Shown here: positions 31,457 through 39,638 of the stretch, in pieces
Numbering within the stretch: the first letter of the stretch is position 1
How the letters are laid out: the number at the start of each line of letters is the position of its first letter
Origin: Streptosporangiaceae bacterium
GTDB taxonomy: Bacteria > Actinomycetota > Actinomycetes > Streptosporangiales > Streptosporangiaceae
Assembly (NCBI GenBank): GCA_019239975.1
Contig: JAFAZE010000041.1
Span: forward strand, 1-57,289
DNA length: 57,289 bases
Direction of reading: 5' to 3'
Program-made: the position numbers and the translations under genes
Notes under the pieces: model-generated
Seen by the model: only the letters and a program-made list of their open reading frames with translations
The model's database searches: none
Told to the model about the DNA's origin: nothing

Positions 31457-33100
31457 ATGACACCAGCCCTGGGGGGTTTCGCGGTGGCCGGCGACGCGGC
31501 ACCCGCCTGGGACCGGGCGATGACCGATGTGATGTCCGCGCTGCGGTCGGCGTTCACGACGGTGCCCGAGCGCACCGCCTCCAGGGCGCAGCGGCGAACC
31601 TGGCTGGACACCTTCGACTGGCGCCTCTACCGGGCCGGCCTGCGGCTCGAGTACGTGGCAGGCGAACTCCGGCTGGCCGGCGCCGCGAGCGCCAGCGCCG
31701 CGAGCGCCGCCAGTGCCACCGGCGCCACCACCGCCGACGGCGCCGCACTCACCAGGCAGCACGTGACAGGCTGGCGGCCCGCGCGCCCGCGCCTGGCGGA
31801 ATCCCTGCCGCCCGGGCCGGTGCGGGACCGGATCATCCGGCTGGCGTCCCCGCGGGCGCTGCTTCCGGTGGCGACCGTGTCGAGCACCGTCACCGTCACG
31901 CGCCTGCTGAACGACGACGGCAAGACCGTGGCGCGGCTGCTCACCACCCGCGCCAGCGTGGCCGGCGCGGATCTGCCACCCCGCCTGTCGGTCGCCGAAG
32001 TCCGCGGGTACCCCGGCCAGGCGCGCAAGGCGGCCCGCATCGTCGCCCTCGCGACCGGCGTGAGCCCGGCCGTCGGCGACGGGTTCGCCGAGATCCTCGG
32101 CGCCCTCGGGCGGCATCCGGGCGACTACTCGAACAAGGTGGACGCCGAGATCACCGCGCACATGCCGGCCGGCCGGGCGGCCGCGGTCGTGCTGCTGCGG
32201 CTGCTGGACACCCTCGAGGCCAACGTCGACGGCGTCCTCGCGGACATCGACACGGAGTTCCTGCACGACCTGAGGGTCTCGGTGCGGCGCACCCGGTCGG
32301 CGCTGAAGCTGCTCGGCGACGTCCTCGGCGACTCGGTGCCGGGGGAACCGGGCCGGCGCTACCACGACGAGTTCAAGTGGCTCGGCGACCTGACCACGCC
32401 GACCAGGGACCTCGACGTGCACCTGCTGGGCTTCGGCGCGATGGCCGCCGGGCTGGCCGCGGCGCGGCCGGCGGACCTCGAGCCGTTCCGCGCGTTCCTG
32501 GCCCGCCGCCGTGCCCGCGAGCGGCGCGCTCTCGCGCGTGGCCTGCGCTCCGCCCGGTTCCGGGTGCTCACCGAGGACTGGCGCAAGACGCTGCTGGAGG
32601 CACGCGACGCCGGCGTGCGCCGCCGTGCCGAGCGGCGCACCGCGGCCGGACTGGCCGCCGACCGGACCGGCCGGGCCTTCCGCCGGGTGGTCAGGCAGGG
32701 CGCCGCCATCACCGGCAGCTCGCCCGACGAATCCCTGCACGACCTGCGCAAGCGCTGCAAGGAACTGCGCTACGTGCTGGAGTTCTTCGCGCCGCTGCAC
32801 CAGCCCGCCGCGTACGGCAAGGTCGTCGGCGACCTGAAGCGGCTCCAGGACTGCCTCGGCGAGTTCCAGGACACTCACGTCCAGATCGAGGAGATCCGCG
32901 CGCTGGCCGGGGCGATGCTCGCCGAAGGCGCCGTGCCCGCGGCCACCCTGCTGGCCATGGGAGAGACCATGGCCGGGCTCGCGTCCCGGCAGCGGGCCGC
33001 GCGGGCCGAGTTCGAGCAGCGGTTCGCCGCGTTCGCCGGCCCCGGCGGCCGGCGCCGGATGTCCGTGCTCCTCGCCCCCGCGGCCGGGGACCCCGAGTGA
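31457..33100 (+). CDS. CHAD-domain protein (polyphosphate-binding type) with a degenerate CYTH-like N-terminal half
   Basis: ATG 31457 follows AAAGGAG by 9 nt. The 547-residue protein has an N-terminal part (about 30-200) resembling a CYTH domain that lacks the EXEXK signature (DTFDWRLYRAGLRLEYVAGELRLA). The C-terminal CHAD domain covers about 240-520. H270 in FLHDLRVSVRRTRSALKLL and the second set LHDLRKRCKELRYVLEFF carry the conserved His and Arg/Lys that bind polyphosphate. CHAD proteins are known to locate to polyphosphate granules. An Ala/Ser/Thr-rich insert (AASASAASAASATGATT) interrupts the first half. The stop overlaps the ParA gene start, so the two proteins are probably made together and may act together. 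Confidence 0.88.
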   Translation: MTPALGGFAVAGDAAPAWDRAMTDVMSALRSAFTTVPERTASRAQRRTWLDTFDWRLYRAGLRLEYVAGELRLAGAASASAASAASATGATTADGAALTRQHVTGWRPARPRLAESLPPGPVRDRIIRLASPRALLPVATVSSTVTVTRLLNDDGKTVARLLTTRASVAGADLPPRLSVAEVRGYPGQARKAARIVALATGVSPAVGDGFAEILGALGRHPGDYSNKVDAEITAHMPAGRAAAVVLLRLLDTLEANVDGVLADIDTEFLHDLRVSVRRTRSALKLLGDVLGDSVPGEPGRRYHDEFKWLGDLTTPTRDLDVHLLGFGAMAAGLAAARPADLEPFRAFLARRRARERRALARGLRSARFRVLTEDWRKTLLEARDAGVRRRAERRTAAGLAADRTGRAFRRVVRQGAAITGSSPDESLHDLRKRCKELRYVLEFFAPLHQPAAYGKVVGDLKRLQDCLGEFQDTHVQIEEIRALAGAMLAEGAVPAATLLAMGETMAGLASRQRAARAEFEQRFAAFAGPGGRRRMSVLLAPAAGDPE

Positions 33101-33900
33101 GGGTCTACGCCACGTACAACATCAAGGGCGGCGTCGGCAAGACGACCGCCGCGGTCAACCTCGCGCACCTCGCCGCCCAGGACGGGCTGCGCACGCTGCT
33201 GTGGGACCTCGATCCGCAGGGCGCGGCGAGCTTCATGTTCCGCGTCAAGCCGCGGGTCAAGGGCGGCGGCAGGGCGCTCATCCGCGGGAGCAGGACGCTC
33301 GACGACGCGATCAAGGGCACCGACTTCGACGGCCTCGACCTCATCCCCGCGGATTTCACCTACCGCAACATGGACCTGCTTCTCGGCGGCGCCAGGAAGC
33401 CCACGCACAGGCTGGCCCGGCTGCTCGCCCCGCTCGCGGCCTCCTGCGACGCGGTGTTCCTCGACTGCCCGCCGAGCATCTCGCTGGTCTCGGAGAACGT
33501 CATGCACGCCGCCGACGTGCTCATCGTCCCGCTGATCCCCACCACGCTGTCGGTGCGCACGCTGGACCAGCTCACCGGCTTCGTCGCCCGCTTCGACGGC
33601 CACCGCCCGCGGATTCTCGCGTTCCTGTCGATGGCTGACCGCCGCAAGAAACTGCACCGTGAGATGACACAGGAATTGTCTACCGAACGGGCGGTGGTAT
33701 CTCCCACGACGATCCCGGCCCTGTCGGTGATCGAGCGAATGTCCGTGGAGCGCGCCCCGGTCACCGTGTTCGCCCCGCGCAGCCAGGCCGCCCGCGCCTA
33801 CCGGTCCCTCTGGTCAGACCTGCGCGCCCTCGAGCCGGTGGCGCCCCCGGCGGGCGGCCCCGGAGGCAAGCGGGGGGGACAGAGTACTCTCGTGCAGTGA
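33097..33900 (+). CDS. ParA/MinD-family ATPase coupled to the CHAD gene
   Basis: GTG 33097 overlaps the CHAD stop (GTGA). The 267-residue protein carries the deviant Walker A KGGVGKTT at residues 10-17, with the signature lysine in front. The Walker A' strand is LLWDLDPQG, and the Walker B region reads CDAVFLDCPPSISLVSENVM. Such ATPases form dimers on the nucleoid and position plasmids, chromosome regions or protein cargo. No ParB or parS candidate is adjacent and the gene is far from typical parAB, so its cargo is probably the product of a neighbouring gene. The coupling with a CHAD protein suggests polyphosphate granules (inference). The stop overlaps the next start. Confidence 0.88.
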   Translation: MRVYATYNIKGGVGKTTAAVNLAHLAAQDGLRTLLWDLDPQGAASFMFRVKPRVKGGGRALIRGSRTLDDAIKGTDFDGLDLIPADFTYRNMDLLLGGARKPTHRLARLLAPLAASCDAVFLDCPPSISLVSENVMHAADVLIVPLIPTTLSVRTLDQLTGFVARFDGHRPRILAFLSMADRRKKLHREMTQELSTERAVVSPTTIPALSVIERMSVERAPVTVFAPRSQAARAYRSLWSDLRALEPVAPPAGGPGGKRGGQSTLVQ

Positions 33901-35132
33901 CCGAGAGGGCCGCACAGCCCGGGCTGGTGCCGAGGCTGGCCGAAGCCAGGCTGGCCGAGCTTGCCGCCCGGGTGCCGGCCGTCCTGGTGGGCGGCCCGCT
34001 GGGGTCGGGGAAGACCACCCTGCTCGAGCGGTACCGCGCGGCCCGGGAGGACGGCTCCGTCCCGCCCCGGATCGCCGATGACGTGCCGCAGCGCGATGAA
34101 GCCGTGCGGGAGATCGGTTCCGCAGTGGACGCGGACCCGCGCCCGGGGCGCCTTGTCATGGCGGGCTCGGCCCGGCTGCCCGCGCTCGCCGGATCGCTGG
34201 GTGACCGGCTCGCGGTCCTCGATCTGTGGCCGCTGAGCATGGCCGAGCGTACCGGGGTGCCTGGTGATTTCCCCAGCGCGGTTTTCGGCGACCCGCAGGC
34301 GCTGGCCGCCGGCTCGGGCTGGTCGCGGGAGCAGTACGCCGAGTGCATGGCTGGCGGCGGCTACCCGGAGCCGCTGGGCCTCGCGCCCGGCGCGCGCCGC
34401 GCCTGGTACGACGGCTACCTGGACGCGGTACTCGGCCAGGTGATCCAGGGTTTCGCGAGGGTCTACAGCACGGACTCGATGCGCAGGCTGATCGCGCTGA
34501 TCGCCGAGCGCGCGGGCACCTCGCTGTCGGTGATGGACCTGTCGGTCAACTCCGGCCTTACCAGGCCGACGACCCGGCGGTACCTTTCCTACCTGGACAC
34601 CGCCTACCTCACGATCCAGATCCCTTCGTGGCGCGCGGACCTGCCGCTGGTCAAGAGCCCGAAGCTGTACCCGCCGGACTCCGGGCTGGCGGCGCACCTC
34701 CTCGGCGTGGACGCCGGTTACCTGGCGAACCCCAGGCGCCGTCAGCTGGCCCCGCTGCTGGCCACGTTCGCCGCCGGGGAACTGGTCAAGGCGCTGGCCG
34801 TGGGCGACCCGGCCGTCACGCTCGCGCACCTGCGCAACTTCGACCTGACCGACGTCGACTTCATGCTGGAAGAGCCGGGCGGGAAGGTCGTGGGAATCAG
34901 CCTGGCGGCGGGGGAGCCCGGCCCGAAAGCGATGAAGGGCCTGCGCTGGCTCCGCGGCCGCATCGGTGACCGGCTGCACGCCGGCATCGTCCTGCACCTG
35001 GGCACGGAGGCCGAGTTCTGCGGGGACGGCATCTACGCGATGCCGCTGTCGGTGCTGTGGGGCCACCGTCCGCTGGCCGCCGGCGCCCCCCGCGATGAGG
35101 GCGGGGACCGGGAGGCGCATCCCCCCTCCTAG
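33897..35132 (+). CDS. AAA-type ATPase with DUF4143-like C-terminal region, divergent
   Basis: GTG 33897 overlaps the ParA stop. The 411-residue protein has a Walker A motif (GGPLGSGKTTLL, about residues 32-43), and RPGRLVMAGSARLPAL matches the sensor region of the AAA_14/DUF4143 family. The C-terminal half (LMDLSVNSGLTRPTTRRYLSYLDTAYL, seen in part) matches DUF4143. The stretch that normally holds the Walker B DEVQ is shortened and altered to ADDVPQRDEAV, so ATP hydrolysis may be weakened. The family has no firmly known role. Being third in a tightly coupled operon with CHAD and ParA suggests a shared function. It converges on the XRE-LuxR regulator. Confidence 0.8.
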   Translation: MTERAAQPGLVPRLAEARLAELAARVPAVLVGGPLGSGKTTLLERYRAAREDGSVPPRIADDVPQRDEAVREIGSAVDADPRPGRLVMAGSARLPALAGSLGDRLAVLDLWPLSMAERTGVPGDFPSAVFGDPQALAAGSGWSREQYAECMAGGGYPEPLGLAPGARRAWYDGYLDAVLGQVIQGFARVYSTDSMRRLIALIAERAGTSLSVMDLSVNSGLTRPTTRRYLSYLDTAYLTIQIPSWRADLPLVKSPKLYPPDSGLAAHLLGVDAGYLANPRRRQLAPLLATFAAGELVKALAVGDPAVTLAHLRNFDLTDVDFMLEEPGGKVVGISLAAGEPGPKAMKGLRWLRGRIGDRLHAGIVLHLGTEAEFCGDGIYAMPLSVLWGHRPLAAGAPRDEGGDREAHPPS

Positions 35133-35196
35133 GGCGCCTCCAGGTCCCCGCCGCACAAAGCGTATGGTGCCGCGGCGTAACCGTGAATCCCGGAAA

Positions 35197-37692
35197 TCAT
35201 GTATCTGGCATCGACAATCCGCTACGCAGCGCGTACCTGGTTGCCTCGGCGCGGTTGCGCAGGCCGAGTTTGCGATAGCAGGTTGCCAGGTGCCGTTCCA
35301 CCGTGCCGACGCTCAGGTGCAGCCGCGCGGCGATGTCCTTGTTGGTCAGCCCCGCCGAGACGTACGCCAGGATCTCCGCCTGGCGGGCGGTCAGGCCGTC
35401 GGGCGGCCGGCCGGCGGCCGGCCGCCCGACCTCCTCGAGCGCGGCCCTGATCTCCTCGAGCCTGGGCGCGTCGCCCGCCTTGACCGCCATCGCCTCGCCC
35501 TCGCGCAGCAGCCGCAGCGCCTCCTCCTGGTCGCCGAGCCGGAACATCGACAGGCCGAGTCCGCGCAGCGCGACCACCACGTCCCGCACCGCCCCGGCCG
35601 TGCGGCTGTTGGAGAGCGCGACGCGGTAGTGGCTGGCGGCGACGGCGAAGTCGCGCCGGGACCGTGCCAGGTCACCGCGAGTGCAGGCGATCAGCCCGTC
35701 GAGGGCGCGATCGCCCAGGTTCGCGGCGGTGCCGGCGGCCTCGGCCAGCGTCGCGGCGGCTCGCGCCGCCTGGCCCGCGTCGACGTACACGGCCCCGAGG
35801 TTGAGCAGGCCGAGCGCGACCGAGCGCGGATCGCCGAGCCGCCGCTTGATGGCCAGCACCTCCTCCAGCAGCCGCTGCGCCCGCGCCAGGTCACCGGCGT
35901 CCAGGACGACCAGGGCCAGGTTGTTCAGCGCCGCGGCGATCCCCTTCTCGTCGCCGGCCTGCCGCCAGCGCTCGGCCGCCAGCTCGAAGTAGCGTGCCTC
36001 CGCCCGCTGGTCGCCGAAATACCGGTGCGCCGCCCCGAGCACGGTGGCCGCCTGAGCCGCCGACCTGGCCGACGTCACGCCACCGACCTCGTCGAACGTC
36101 CGCAGGGCGCGGCCAGCCTGGTCCACGGCGTCGGTATAGTCGCCGTTCTCCGCGGCGAGAACCGCCTCCGCGCGGCGGCCCTCGGCCTCGGCGAGCGCCG
36201 CCTCCACGCCGGCCGGCGTTCCGGCGCCCTGCGTGGCCTCCGCCGCCGCGGCGCCTTCGGTGGCCGCCAGGAACCAGCTCAGCCGCCGCCGCCCCTCCGA
36301 CAGCCGGCCGGTGGTCAGCCACCACCGCCACAGCGCGGTACTCATCCTCAGGCCCAGCAGCACGCCGCCGCCGCCGGCGGCGGCGGCCCAGTCCAGCGCG
36401 GCGTCCAGGTCCGGCGAGGCCAGCTCCAGCCTGCTCACCCAGGCCGGCCGCTCCGCCCCGGCCAGCAGGGTCTCGCTCTGGGCCGCCATCTGGGCGAAGT
36501 GCCTGGCATGCCGCTCGCGCACCGGGGGCGCCCCGGCGCCGAGCCGCCCGGCGGCGTACTCCCGCAGCGTGTCCAGCATCCGGTACACCTGCCGGTCACC
36601 GTCCCGCCGCGCGACCAGCCAGGACGAGTCGACCAGCCCGCGCAGTGCGAAGACGAGCTGCTCGGCGGCGATATCGGTGACGGCCTGCGCGTCGTCGATC
36701 GTGAACGGCCCGGCGAACACCGAAAGCTGCGCCAGCACGGCCTGCTCGGCCGGGCTGAGCAGGCCGTGACTGGACTCGGCGACCTTGTGCAGCGTCCGTG
36801 CCCCGTCCGGCGGGCCGAGCAGCGCGAACCTGCGCCGCAGGATCTGCTCCACCGACAGCGTGCCCACCCAGGCGGCCGCCAGCTCGATGGCCAGCGGCAG
36901 TCCGTCAAGGCGGCGGCACAGCTCACCCGTGGCCTCCGCGAGGTCGCCGGTGATCTCGAAGCCGGGCACCCGCTCGCGAGCCCGGGTGGCGAAAAGCGCC
37001 ACCGCGTCCGCGTCGGTCAGCGCCGGCACCGGCCAGACCTGCTCCCCGGCGGCGCCGGTGAGCCTCCGGCTGGTGATCAGGATCCGCGTCTGGCCGCTGC
37101 CGGCCAGCACTCGTTCGGCCAGCCCGGTGACGCCTCCGCTGCCCGGGGGAGGCACCACCGCTCGTTCGGCACCATCGAGGACGAGCAGAGCGGGACCCTC
37201 GGCCAGGGTACGGACCACGGCCTCAGCGGCCGGTGACCCCGCCCGGTCGCGCAGGCCCAGCGCCGCCGCGACACGGGACTCCACCAGCGACGGGTCGCCC
37301 AGCGAGTCCAGCGCGACGAACACGACCCGCAGGCCGGGCGCGCGCACGCGGCCGACCAGCTCCAGCGCTAGGCGGGTTTTCCCCGCACCCCCCGGGCCGA
37401 CGAGCGAGATGAGCCTGCTCGTGGTCAGCAGGCCGAGCAGCGCGCCGACCTCCGCCTCCCGCCCGATGAACGCCGACGGCGGTGCGGGTGGCGCGCCGGG
37501 GTCCGGTTCCCGCGCGTTTTCCAGTGCCGCAAGGCGTTTGAGCGCCCTGGGCGACACCCCGGTACGCCCCGACTCCCACCGGTTGACCGTGACGAAGGAA
37601 ACGCCAAGCTGCTGAGCCAGCTGCTCCTGGCTGAGCCCCAGACGCGCCCGCAGGGCGCGAACGCGCCCCGACTCCCCGGCATCGACGTCCAT
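35197..37692 (-). CDS. Large NTPase regulator with N-terminal XRE and C-terminal LuxR helix-turn-helix
   Basis: The 831-residue protein starts with an XRE-type HTH (about 10-56, LGLSQEQLAQQLGVSFVTVNRWESG). An NB-ARC/STAND NTPase domain follows, with Walker A GPGGAGKTR at 99-107 and LLVLDGAE as Walker B. Winged-helix and TPR-like helical repeats extend to about 750 (ALNNLALVVLDAGDLARAQRLL). A LuxR HTH ends the protein (about 765-822, LTARQAEILAYVSAGLTNKDIAARLHLSVGTVERHL). STAND regulators switch on when a ligand drives ATP-dependent oligomerisation. Two DNA-binding heads in one chain are unusual. It diverges from the FUSC exporter gene and probably controls it or itself; candidate sites lie between them. 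Confidence 0.88.
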   Translation of the reverse strand: MDVDAGESGRVRALRARLGLSQEQLAQQLGVSFVTVNRWESGRTGVSPRALKRLAALENAREPDPGAPPAPPSAFIGREAEVGALLGLLTTSRLISLVGPGGAGKTRLALELVGRVRAPGLRVVFVALDSLGDPSLVESRVAAALGLRDRAGSPAAEAVVRTLAEGPALLVLDGAERAVVPPPGSGGVTGLAERVLAGSGQTRILITSRRLTGAAGEQVWPVPALTDADAVALFATRARERVPGFEITGDLAEATGELCRRLDGLPLAIELAAAWVGTLSVEQILRRRFALLGPPDGARTLHKVAESSHGLLSPAEQAVLAQLSVFAGPFTIDDAQAVTDIAAEQLVFALRGLVDSSWLVARRDGDRQVYRMLDTLREYAAGRLGAGAPPVRERHARHFAQMAAQSETLLAGAERPAWVSRLELASPDLDAALDWAAAAGGGGVLLGLRMSTALWRWWLTTGRLSEGRRRLSWFLAATEGAAAAEATQGAGTPAGVEAALAEAEGRRAEAVLAAENGDYTDAVDQAGRALRTFDEVGGVTSARSAAQAATVLGAAHRYFGDQRAEARYFELAAERWRQAGDEKGIAAALNNLALVVLDAGDLARAQRLLEEVLAIKRRLGDPRSVALGLLNLGAVYVDAGQAARAAATLAEAAGTAANLGDRALDGLIACTRGDLARSRRDFAVAASHYRVALSNSRTAGAVRDVVVALRGLGLSMFRLGDQEEALRLLREGEAMAVKAGDAPRLEEIRAALEEVGRPAAGRPPDGLTARQAEILAYVSAGLTNKDIAARLHLSVGTVERHLATCYRKLGLRNRAEATRYALRSGLSMPDT

Positions 37693-37714
37693 AGTGCGTC
37701 CGTTAGAAGGTGGC

Positions 37715-37731
37715 AGGTGTTATAACAACCT
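37715..37731. promoter_or_regulatory. Palindromic site next to the XRE-LuxR regulator start
   Basis: An octamer palindrome GTTATAAC is flanked by AGGT and ACCT, with one extra A on the right. It lies 23 bp upstream of the regulator's ATG and may be an autoregulatory operator or cover the -10 region. Confidence 0.45.
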
Positions 37732-37772
37732 ACTCCGGCGGGGTCCGCCCGTAGAGTGGTTGGCCGCGCCGT

Positions 37773-37870
37773 TGCGGTATCGCGACAAACGGTCGCGCGA
37801 CCCGCCGAACGGTCTCCCGTGGCCGCCCAACGGTTTCCCGTGCCCGGCGAGCGGTCACGAGCGCCCGGCG
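37773..37870. repeat. Direct repeats with about 21-bp period in the divergent promoter region
   Basis: The hexamer AACGGT (last copy AGCGGT) starts at 37788, 37808, 37829 and 37850, each followed by a related CCCGTG-like half; a weaker TGCGGT lies at 37773. Steps of 20-21 bp place the copies on one DNA face. The remainder of the gap (37693-37992) shows no gene. Confidence 0.5.
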
Positions 37871-37992
37871 GGCGGCCCGGAGAATTCCCCCTTGTCCCGC
37901 ATCACGCGCCCGCCGGAGGGGAATAGCCAGGGCCGCCATGCGTTGCCTACGAGTGGCGGCACACGCCGGACAATGAGTTCTGGTCCCGGGGG

Positions 37993-39570
37993 GTGTGCCG
38001 TTGTCATGTACCGGCCCGCACCCGACCCCTACACCACAGCTTGCGCATGCCCTTCACGATCTTCCGCACAGGCCGCGGCTCCGCACCTGACGGCGCCGCC
38101 TCGTCCCGTGCCGCCTCGTCCCGTGCCGCCTCGTCCCGTGCCGCCGCCCCGGTGCTTCCGGGCGCCGGGCGGGTGAGCAGGGCCGCCCGGTCCGTGGCGC
38201 GCCGGCAGGCCGGCCAGCTCACCCTGGTACGCCGCCGGGCCCAGCCGGCCGCCGCGTACATCATCAGGCTCACCGCGACCGCGACCTTCGCGTACCTGCT
38301 GGCGCTGCTGCTGCCGGGCAGCACGTCGCGGCCGGTGCTCGCACCGCTCACCGCGCTGCTCGTGGTCCAGGCCAGCTTGTTCCAGACGATCCGCAGCGCG
38401 ATCCGGCGGGTCGTCAGCGTGACCGCCGGCGTGCTCGTCGCGGTCGCGCTCGCGGCGACGGTGGGCTTCACCTGGTGGCTGCTGGCGCTGCTGATCGTGG
38501 TGACCCTCGTCCTCGGCTACGTGCTGCGCCTGGGCGAGGAGATCGTCGAGGTGCCGATCAGCGCGATGCTCATCTTCTCCGTCGGCTCGAACTCGGCCGC
38601 CACCGGGCGGATCGTCGACACGCTGGTCGGCGCCGGCGCCGGTCTGCTCGCCGGCTTCGTCTACGCGCCGCTGCGCGTGCAGCCCGCCCGGGAGGCGGTC
38701 GGCGACCTCGCCAGCCAGCTGGCACGGCTGCTGGAGCGGATGGCCGGCGATCTCGCCGAGGTGCCGGGCACCGCCACGGTGACCGGGTGGCTGGAGCAGG
38801 CCCGCGCGCTGCGCGGCGAGATCGAGCGGGTCGGCGACGCGCTGCGGCAGGCCGAGGACAGCGTCCGGCTCAACCCGCGCAGCCTGCGCCTGCCCGAGGC
38901 CGAGATCTCGCTGCGCAGCGGCCTGGAGACCCTTGAGCACGCGGCGCTGATCATCCGCGTGCTCGCCCGCTCGGTGATCGACAGCTCGCGGATCGACAGC
39001 GAGGCCAGCCCGGTGCAGGACCCGGAGACCAGGACCCGGCTCGCCGCGGTGCTCACCCAGCTCGGGGAGGCGGTGCGCGCGTACGGGCGGGTCGTGCAGA
39101 CGCTGCCGGGCGGCAGCGAGCCGCTGGAGGCGGAACTCGAGAACCACCTGGCAGAGGCGCACCGGCACCAGGACCGGCTCGCCGACCTGCTGCGTCCCGG
39201 CGAGGGCAACAGCGAGTGGCCGCTGCGCGGCGAGATCCTCGCCCACGTGGACCGCCTGCGCACGGAGCTCCGCCTGGACCCCTCGGCCCAGGCGAGTTCC
39301 CGCCCCCGCCGGCTGCCCGCCTACCGGCCACGCCGGCCCGACCGCCAGGCCCGTCAGCGGGACCGCCGGGGCCGTCAGCGGGACCGCCAGGCCGGCCAGC
39401 GAGATCGCCAGGCCCGTCAGCGGGACCGCCAGGCCCGTCAGCGGGACCGTCAGGCCGGCCAGCGGGACCGCGAGAGCCGTCAGCGGGACCGTCAGGCCCG
39501 TCAGCGCGACCGCCGGGGCGAACCGCGCGGCGCCCACCCCGCCTGCGGGGCCGCAGGCTCCACCGGCTGA
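37993..39570 (+). CDS. FUSC/aromatic-acid-exporter-type membrane protein with a repetitive Arg/Gln/Asp tail
   Basis: The protein (525 residues from GTG 37993; ATG 38047 is an alternative) has a Ser/Ala/Arg-rich start with a tripled AASSR. A block of about five or six transmembrane helices lies at about residues 95-215 (FAYLLALLLPG, VLVAVALAATVGFTWWLLALLIVVTLVLGYVL in parts). A long cytoplasmic helical domain of the ArAE type follows. LAPLTALLVVQASLFQTIRSAIRRV is the FUSC family signature. Members export aromatic acids or similar amphiphiles. Residues 449-510 form a tail of RQARQRD heptads. Control by the divergent XRE-LuxR protein is likely. Confidence 0.82.
   Translation: MCRCHVPARTRPLHHSLRMPFTIFRTGRGSAPDGAASSRAASSRAASSRAAAPVLPGAGRVSRAARSVARRQAGQLTLVRRRAQPAAAYIIRLTATATFAYLLALLLPGSTSRPVLAPLTALLVVQASLFQTIRSAIRRVVSVTAGVLVAVALAATVGFTWWLLALLIVVTLVLGYVLRLGEEIVEVPISAMLIFSVGSNSAATGRIVDTLVGAGAGLLAGFVYAPLRVQPAREAVGDLASQLARLLERMAGDLAEVPGTATVTGWLEQARALRGEIERVGDALRQAEDSVRLNPRSLRLPEAEISLRSGLETLEHAALIIRVLARSVIDSSRIDSEASPVQDPETRTRLAAVLTQLGEAVRAYGRVVQTLPGGSEPLEAELENHLAEAHRHQDRLADLLRPGEGNSEWPLRGEILAHVDRLRTELRLDPSAQASSRPRRLPAYRPRRPDRQARQRDRRGRQRDRQAGQRDRQARQRDRQARQRDRQAGQRDRESRQRDRQARQRDRRGEPRGAHPACGAAGSTG
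39340..39515. repeat. 21-bp tandem repeat encoding the RQARQRD tail
   Basis: About eight units of 21 bp (GTCAGCGGGACCGCCAGGCC with variants) follow one another. Each encodes seven residues, RQARQRD or RQAGQRD. All changes keep the frame and the charge pattern. Confidence 0.85.
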
Positions 39571-39638
39571 CGTAACCGGCGTGCAACCGCGGGTGGGGCA
39601 TGATGAGGTCAGGGATCCCGTGACGAAGCGGAGCGGCC

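Noticed and set aside
33097..33900. Chromosomal parA with nearby replication origin
   Set aside because: No ParB gene, parS site, dnaA boxes or rnpA/gidB-type neighbours are present; the operon partners are CHAD and DUF4143 genes.
37730..37939. 69-codon minus-strand frame (Arg-rich) in the regulator-exporter gap
   Set aside because: Its apparent repeats come from the 21-bp promoter direct repeats; no ribosome site or family match.
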